9,610 bases of DNA from positions 1-9,610 of the forward strand of contig CAWVWF010000141.1 of NCBI GenBank assembly GCA_963933885.1, in the 5' to 3' direction. The stretch is from CAWVWF01 sp963933885. Lineage in GTDB: Bacteria; Bacteroidota; Bacteroidia; Flavobacteriales_C; GCA-002722245. A program made the position numbers and the translations under genes. The stretch's first letter is position 1. Each line of letters begins with the position of its first letter. This document shows positions 5,848-9,610 of this stretch, one piece after another. Below the pieces are notes generated by a model, which saw nothing but the letters and a program-made list of their open reading frames with translations, did no database searches and was not told the DNA's origin.

Positions 5848-7638
5848 TTAATTGTTTTGGTTCCAGTAAGCTTTGGGAGTCATTCCCATTTTCTTTTTGA
5901 AAAAAGTATTGAAAACCGTTTTCGAATTAAAACCACTATCATACGCTAGTGCGAGTAGAGTGAGTTGATGTGAATCGGTTTGCTGCAGTTTAGATTTGAA
6001 ATTCTCTAACCTGTATGAATTTACATAGTCTGCAAAGTTCTGATCAAATCCTTCGTTTAACAATTGCGACATGTGGTTAGGAGGAAGGTTCATGTGCTCA
6101 GATAATAAACGCATAGATAATTCTGCCTCTAGGAATAACTCTTCCTGTTCCATTAAAGCAATCAATCTATCTTTATATTGCTTAAGCTCTTCCTTATTGA
6201 ATAGCGACTTTTTATATTTTCGTTCTACTTTCTCAATTACTATTTCCCCAATCATTTTATGAATGATTTGTTTAAAAGCAGGGAGATTATGTAATGCTTT
6301 AGCTACTGGTTCAGTAGGAAGTAATAAAACCATTGGTACATGATTGGCAACTGCTTTATTAATCCACTCTAATGCTTTGTCTAAATTGTTTAACTGGACA
6401 TTACAAAGGATCAAGAAATTCATTGCGTTTCCTGCTGAAGGAGAAGCTAAATAACTTTCCAATTGAGAAATTCCTTCTTCTGCCTTTTTTGTGTTTCCCA
6501 TCATTACATGAGATAGTGTAGTACCACCCAGTTTAGCTAAGTATCCAGTATCATCGTTAGGCAAGCTTTCAAAATAACTTAACCCTTCTTGGTGTCGATT
6601 GGATAATAAATAGGATGCTCCAATATATACAACAGGGAAAGGTAGTTCAGGTTGTAGTTTTAAACTTCTTCTAAAATAAGGAAGGGCATTATCGTATTGT
6701 CCCATCATATATAATAGAAATCCTTTGTAATTAATGTTTACTGAGGAAAATGGAGCTAGTTCAAGCGCTTTATTACAATATTTCATTGCAGCATCAAGCT
6801 TACCTTCTATAGTAAGCGTATTTGCCATAGTGAGATATAGAACATCTGTTTCTTTAATACTTAAAGCATTGTTTAGATGAATGTATGTTTGTTTTAAATC
6901 CCATTTTTGCCAACAGGAAATCCATGCTAAATTTAATTGAGTCTCAGGGAGATCTTCTTTAAGTTCTATGGCTTTCTGTAAAAATGGTTGTGCTTTCATA
7001 AAAGCATCCATCGCTGGAATTATTCCCATTGTTCCCATATATGCATATCCTTGGTTGATATCTAAATAAGGAAGAGGAAAGTCTGGAGATTCGTGAATAA
7101 CTTCTTCAAATATTGAAATTGCTTTAATTGTACTGTCGTAATCCAATCGCATTAAGTAAAACCTAGCTTTCAAATACTTCTTATAAGTTTCAAGTGGTAC
7201 ATTATAAAAATCTACCAGTTGTTCGTTCATTTCAAAATGCCCAAGATGTTCCCTAAGTTTATCGGCTATGATTAAACTGATTTCATCTTGAACTGCAAAT
7301 ATGTTATTTAGATCTCTATCAAATGTTTCCGACCAGAAATGAAAGTCGTTATCAGCTTCAATTAACTGAGCAGTAATTCTGGCTGAATTTCCTGAAAATC
7401 TAACACTTCCTTCTAGTATAATAGAAACACCGAGTTGCTTTCCAATTTCAGTAATTGTTTTATCAGTTCCTTTAAATGAAAAAGAGGAGGTTCTTGAAGT
7501 TACTTTTAACTCTCGTATTTTGGAGAGCGCATTGATAATCTCTTCTGTAATTCCATCTGAGAAATACTCCAATTCATTATTTGAACTTAAGTTCAGAAAT
7601 GGTAAAACTGCTAATGATTTATTGGATGAAGTATTCAT
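5848..7638 (-). CDS. TolB-like/TPR transcriptional regulator with C-terminal AraC DNA-binding domain
   Basis: The product has 596 residues. Residues about 8-128 match the TolB-like (FlgO/adenylate-cyclase-associated) domain: LAVLPFLNLSS, EYFSDGITEEI, VTSRTSSFSFKG, ILEGSVR and FWSETFDRDL. Residues about 150-440 are TPR-like helical repeats (for example LDAAMKYCNKALELAP, YDNALPYFRRSLKLQP, LDKALEWINKAV). Residues about 508-592 are an AraC-type double helix-turn-helix: LSEHMNLPPNHMSQLLNE, then LALAYDSGFNSKTVFNTFFKKKMGMTPKAY. No signal peptide or membrane span is visible, so it is probably cytosolic and reads its signal through the TolB-like/TPR part. Similar sensor halves usually follow an N-terminal DNA-binding domain and membrane span in CadC-like proteins; here the order is reversed. 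The gene ends with tandem TAA stops, 95 bp from the oxidoreductase gene, which it likely controls. Ligand unknown. Confidence 0.9.
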   Translation of the reverse strand: MNTSSNKSLAVLPFLNLSSNNELEYFSDGITEEIINALSKIRELKVTSRTSSFSFKGTDKTITEIGKQLGVSIILEGSVRFSGNSARITAQLIEADNDFHFWSETFDRDLNNIFAVQDEISLIIADKLREHLGHFEMNEQLVDFYNVPLETYKKYLKARFYLMRLDYDSTIKAISIFEEVIHESPDFPLPYLDINQGYAYMGTMGIIPAMDAFMKAQPFLQKAIELKEDLPETQLNLAWISCWQKWDLKQTYIHLNNALSIKETDVLYLTMANTLTIEGKLDAAMKYCNKALELAPFSSVNINYKGFLLYMMGQYDNALPYFRRSLKLQPELPFPVVYIGASYLLSNRHQEGLSYFESLPNDDTGYLAKLGGTTLSHVMMGNTKKAEEGISQLESYLASPSAGNAMNFLILCNVQLNNLDKALEWINKAVANHVPMVLLLPTEPVAKALHNLPAFKQIIHKMIGEIVIEKVERKYKKSLFNKEELKQYKDRLIALMEQEELFLEAELSMRLLSEHMNLPPNHMSQLLNEGFDQNFADYVNSYRLENFKSKLQQTDSHQLTLLALAYDSGFNSKTVFNTFFKKKMGMTPKAYWNQNN

Positions 7639-7694
7639 TTTTCGAACTGATAATTCTGATGAGGTGATGAAGTTACTACAATTTCATTTGATTT

Positions 7695-7764
7695 TTCAAT
7701 TGATCTATTCTTCAATTAATCAATTTCGGGTTTTGTTATTCAATTGAATAATAGATCAATTGAA
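7695..7764. promoter_or_regulatory. Inverted repeat with three TCAATTGA octamers in a divergent control region
   Basis: The arms 7695-7717 and 7742-7764 (23 nt each) are complementary with one mismatch around a 24-nt loop. The octamer TCAATTGA occurs at 7696-7703, 7740-7747 and 7756-7763. The middle copy lies in a perfect 16-bp palindrome, TTATTCAATTGAATAA (7736-7751). The region lies between the divergent starts of the AraC-type regulator (7638) and the endonuclease (7828), so the repeats are plausible binding sites acting on either gene. The area is very AT-rich, which makes such palindromes easier to get by chance. Confidence 0.6.
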
Positions 7765-7767
7765 TAA

Positions 7768-7799
7768 TTGAAAAATGATTTCATCAAAATCTTAGTTTG
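7768..7799 (+). promoter_or_regulatory. Candidate promoter of the endonuclease gene
   Basis: TTG (7768-7770) and TTAGTTTG (7792-7799, one mismatch to TAnnTTTG) are 21 nt apart, within the range of Bacteroidota promoters. Transcription would start near 7806, giving a leader of about 22 nt. The third TCAATTGA octamer ends only 4 nt before the -33 element. Confidence 0.38.
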
Positions 7800-7827
7800 T
7801 CATATTAAAAAATGATAGCTTGCATTG

Positions 7828-8520
7828 ATGAAACCTATTAGTCTACTTTTATTAATAACAATACTATTCTCTTGTACAAGTAAACTAGTATCATTTAAAA
7901 AAGATAGATACGAAGGATTATACTCTCACAAACACCATCAATCCCAGTTCGTTAAATACACCATTAAGAAATCAGATGTATTCGGAAAAACTAAAAGAAA
8001 AAACAATTTTAAAGTTGATGTCCTAGTTGATTCAACAGTAAGTTTTGATTCTTATAAAAGATCTGGATATGATCGTGGACATTTAAAGCCAGCTGGTGCT
8101 TCAAAAGGATCTAAGGCAGATATGAAAGCTTCATTCCTGTTTACAAATATATCTCCTCAAGTTCCTGAATTCAATAGAAAAGGGTGGAAGTACATAGAAA
8201 CTAAAACAAGAGCGATTTTAAATAATTACGATAGCATTACAGTTTATTCAGGTCCTGTTTTAAAACGATTTGGGAATAAGAAACTACCAAACTCAGATAT
8301 AACAATTCCTAAACAATTCTTCAAGGCTATTTGCATTAACGATTCAATAGCATTTGGATTTATTTGTCCGAATAAAGAGTTAGATAAAAACGTATTTAGC
8401 TACTTAGTTTCAATAGATGAAATAGAGCGTTTAATTCACCAAGATTTGTTTGAAGAGTTAAACGATGAGGTAGAGGCAGAAATTGATACTTCTTTTATAA
8501 TAACAACAGTGTTTCATTAA
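7828..8520 (+). CDS. Lipoprotein DNA/RNA non-specific endonuclease (beta-beta-alpha metal, EndoG/NUC1-like)
   Basis: The 230-residue protein begins MKPISLLLLITILFSC, a lipoprotein signal peptide with Cys16 as lipid anchor. I chose the ATG at 7828 over the in-frame TTG at 7825 because it gives the same protein with a standard start. The catalytic motif YDRGHLKPA (81-89) has the family's DRGH with His85 as general base. Downstream FTNISPQ (105-111), Asn116 and Trp120 fit the N-x-SPQ...N...W block that supplies the Mg2+-binding Asn. The rest (VYSGPV, IPKQFFKAI) is also typical. The enzyme should cleave single- and double-stranded DNA and RNA without sequence specificity. It is probably tethered to the outer membrane for extracellular DNA scavenging or defence of the surface. 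No inhibitor gene is adjacent, in keeping with an exported nuclease. The C-terminal tail is acidic (ELNDEVEAEID). Confidence 0.9.
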   Translation: MKPISLLLLITILFSCTSKLVSFKKDRYEGLYSHKHHQSQFVKYTIKKSDVFGKTKRKNNFKVDVLVDSTVSFDSYKRSGYDRGHLKPAGASKGSKADMKASFLFTNISPQVPEFNRKGWKYIETKTRAILNNYDSITVYSGPVLKRFGNKKLPNSDITIPKQFFKAICINDSIAFGFICPNKELDKNVFSYLVSIDEIERLIHQDLFEELNDEVEAEIDTSFIITTVFH

Positions 8521-8529
8521 ATATCCAAC

Positions 8530-8580
8530 AAAAAAAACACCCCATTCTAATGAAAGAATGAGGTGTGAGATTTTATTTTT
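8530..8580. terminator. Bidirectional terminator between converging endonuclease and tpx genes
   Basis: Arms 8537-8548 and 8555-8566 form a 12-bp stem with one mismatch and the loop AATGAA. On the plus strand the T-rich stretch ATTTTATTTTT follows (8570-8580). On the minus strand an 8-T run follows (A-run 8530-8537). The C/A mismatch at 8542/8561 becomes a G-U pair in minus-strand RNA, so it is strongest for the tpx transcript but can serve both genes. Confidence 0.9.
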
Positions 8581-8586
8581 AATTCC

Positions 8587-9087
8587 TTATTTGATTGCTG
8601 CGATTGCTGCATCATAATTAGGCTCTTCAGTAGTCTCAGCTACTTGTTCCGTGTAAAGAACCTTTCCGTTCTCATCAGCAACAACTACTGATCTAGATAA
8701 TAAGTTACTTAAAGGTCCACTTGTGAATAAAACACCGAAGTCTTTTCCGAACTGTCCTGAAACAAAATCAGAAGCCATTACAACATTTTCAATTCCTTCA
8801 GCACCACAAAATCTTTTTTGAGCAAATGGTAAATCTCTAGATACACAAACAACAATTGTGTTTTCTAAATCTGAAACCGCTTGGTTAAAATATCTTGTAG
8901 AAGCAGCACAAGTTCCTGTATCAATACTAGGGAAGATGTTAAGTACAACTTTCTTTCCTGCTAATTCAGTACTAGAATAAGGACTTAAGTCGCTTTTTAT
9001 TAAGTTAAATGCTGGAATTGTACTTCCTACTGCTGGAAGTGTTCCTATTGTAGTAATCTGGTTTCCTTTTAATGTAATTGTTGCCAT
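8587..9087 (-). CDS. tpx: Thiol peroxidase Tpx (atypical 2-Cys peroxiredoxin)
   Basis: The 166-residue length equals that of typical Tpx. The N-terminal TLKGN...GTLPAVGSTIPAFNL is characteristic. The active site PSIDTGTCAAS holds peroxidatic Cys60, preceded by Thr57 of the peroxiredoxin T-x-x-C motif. The resolving Cys94 lies in KRFCGAEG, as in E. coli Tpx (Cys61/Cys95). Arg132 in the SRSVVV stretch is the conserved active-site arginine. A third Cys, 81, is also common in the family. The enzyme reduces hydrogen and organic hydroperoxides in the cytosol with thioredoxin as reductant. The gene starts 8 nt after the carbinolamine dehydratase stop codon, so it is the second gene of a two-gene operon and ends at the bidirectional terminator. 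Confidence 0.96.
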   Translation of the reverse strand: MATITLKGNQITTIGTLPAVGSTIPAFNLIKSDLSPYSSTELAGKKVVLNIFPSIDTGTCAASTRYFNQAVSDLENTIVVCVSRDLPFAQKRFCGAEGIENVVMASDFVSGQFGKDFGVLFTSGPLSNLLSRSVVVADENGKVLYTEQVAETTEEPNYDAAIAAIK

Positions 9088-9095
9088 GTGTCGTT

Positions 9096-9350
9096 TTATT
9101 TATTTGTGATTTCGTTAATTCTTGTTGCTAATTCGATGTCTTTTTGAGTAACTGTATTACCCGCATCGTGTGTTGTTAGTTTAATGCTTAACTTGTTATA
9201 AACATTAGTCCATTCGGGATGATGGTTGAGGTATTCCGCTTCGAAACCAATTTTCATGATTACTTCTAAAGCTGCATTGAAATTTTTAAATACAAATTTC
9301 TTTTGCAAGGAATTATCAATGTGTTCCCAACCTTCTGGAATATTCTTCAT
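9096..9350 (-). CDS. Pterin-4a-carbinolamine dehydratase (4a-hydroxytetrahydrobiopterin dehydratase)
   Basis: The 84-residue protein has the PCD/DCoH signature: PEGWEHIDNSLQKKFVFKNF, FEAEYLNHHPEWTNVYNKLSIKLTTHDAG (positions 36-64) and QKDIELATRIN. The conserved His43-His44-Pro45 and His61-Asp62 form the active site that dehydrates 4a-hydroxytetrahydrobiopterin after aromatic amino-acid hydroxylation. The length is slightly short of the usual 95-115 residues, but both motif blocks are present, as in many bacterial members. It is the first gene of the unit with tpx. No phenylalanine hydroxylase gene is visible in the window, so the pterin substrate source is unknown; some bacterial members serve other cofactor or moonlighting roles. 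Confidence 0.93.
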   Translation of the reverse strand: MKNIPEGWEHIDNSLQKKFVFKNFNAALEVIMKIGFEAEYLNHHPEWTNVYNKLSIKLTTHDAGNTVTQKDIELATRINEITNK

Positions 9351-9364
9351 TCAATTAATTTTCA

Positions 9365-9372
9365 CGAAGGTA
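9365..9372 (-). promoter_or_regulatory. Candidate -7 box (TACCTTCG) of the dehydratase-tpx operon
   Basis: TACCTTCG on the minus strand differs from TAnnTTTG at one position and lies 14 nt before the start codon. No clear TTG occurs at -33. Between it and the repeat block at 9455, only a 6-bp hairpin (CATCAA 9404-9409 / TTGATG 9415-9420) is seen. Confidence 0.35.
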
Positions 9373-9454
9373 AATTCAATTTCGGGTATTAAAAATTAAA
9401 AGTCATCAATTATGTTGATGTGGGTTATAATTTTTTCTTTGGATATATAAGAAT

Positions 9455-9493
9455 CTGTACTTCCCCTGTACTTTCTGATTTATAATCTGAAAG
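9455..9493. repeat. 11-bp tandem repeat overlapping a quasi-palindrome
   Basis: CTGTACTTCCC (9455-9465) is followed directly by CTGTACTTTCT (9466-9476), 9 of 11 bases identical. The second copy runs into a quasi-palindrome, CTTTC (9471-9475), GATT (9477-9480), TAT, AATC (9484-9487), GAAAG (9489-9493), with one central T/T mismatch per arm. Its core GATTTATAATC recurs at 9505-9515. Confidence 0.6.
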
Positions 9494-9593
9494 GTAAACT
9501 GTCCGATTTATAATCGGTATTCATATTTCAGCTATTCAAAATAGTAATTGTTTAAATACCGATTATAAATCGGCTAGTTTACCTTCTAGATTA
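9483..9593. repeat. Large inverted repeat with 39-nt arms built on CCGATTTATAATCGG
   Basis: Arms 9483-9521 and 9555-9593 are complementary over 39 nt with four mismatches (9489-9490 with 9586-9587, and 9501-9502 with 9574-9575), around a 33-nt loop. Each arm carries the 15-bp near-palindrome CCGATTTATAATCGG (9503-9517 as TCCGATT... with its partner 9559-9573 in inverted orientation). The block is non-coding on both strands. It could be a dispersed palindromic element, paired operator sites for a gene beyond the right edge, or a structured RNA. There is no U-run typical of a terminator. Confidence 0.8.
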
Positions 9594-9610
9594 CCGTTTC
9601 ACTCAAATCA

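Noticed and set aside
7720..9386. Shared 11-mer TCAATTTCGGG at 7720-7730 and 9376-9386, both upstream of minus-strand genes
   Set aside because: About ten chance 11-base matches are expected in a window of this size, and this one has no palindromic or positional support (about 80 versus 26 nt from the starts).
9455..9593. CRISPR array or transposon end
   Set aside because: The repeats are few, inverted and unevenly spaced, no cas or transposase gene is adjacent, and no target-site duplication can be defined.

Overview
The window looks like a chromosomal segment of a marine-type Bacteroidota, most likely Flavobacteriia. The evidence is AT-rich DNA, two secreted proteins ending in type IX secretion (T9SS) type A sorting domains, start codons without a Shine-Dalgarno sequence but with A/T-rich leaders, and several TAnnTTTG-like -7 boxes of the Bacteroidota sigma factor. 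The genus cannot be named from this sequence. No RNA gene, insertion sequence, integrase or CRISPR array was seen.

Left part (1-1650): the 3' end of a secreted family GH44-like glycoside hydrolase (+), then a repeat-rich spacer with a terminator-like hairpin, a pure (AACAAG)6(AAC)6 microsatellite and a GC-rich REP-like palindrome. A small lipoprotein gene on the minus strand follows and appears broken by a single-base frameshift.

Centre (1621-7638), all on the minus strand: an 802-residue surface or secreted protein with a signal peptide, three HYR repeats and a T9SS tail, with its own promoter and terminator. Upstream of it is a two-gene unit, an NADPH-dependent quinone oxidoreductase-type MDR protein followed 9 nt later by a four-helix membrane protein. 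Before that unit lies a 596-residue TolB-like/TPR/AraC regulator. The 95-bp gap between regulator and oxidoreductase holds an inverted plus directly repeated GTTCCG motif placed where an activator would bind, so the regulator probably controls the oxidoreductase unit.

Right part (7639-9610): a divergent control region with three TCAATTGA octamers separates the regulator from a lipoprotein DNA/RNA non-specific endonuclease (+). A bidirectional terminator separates that gene from a converging pair (-) encoding pterin-4a-carbinolamine dehydratase and thiol peroxidase Tpx. The window ends in a non-coding region with a 39-nt-arm inverted repeat built on the palindrome CCGATTTATAATCGG, which resembles the operator-like palindrome before the oxidoreductase gene.

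Most genes belong to known families. The less explained content is in the intergenic repeats and in the inferred regulator/operator pair.
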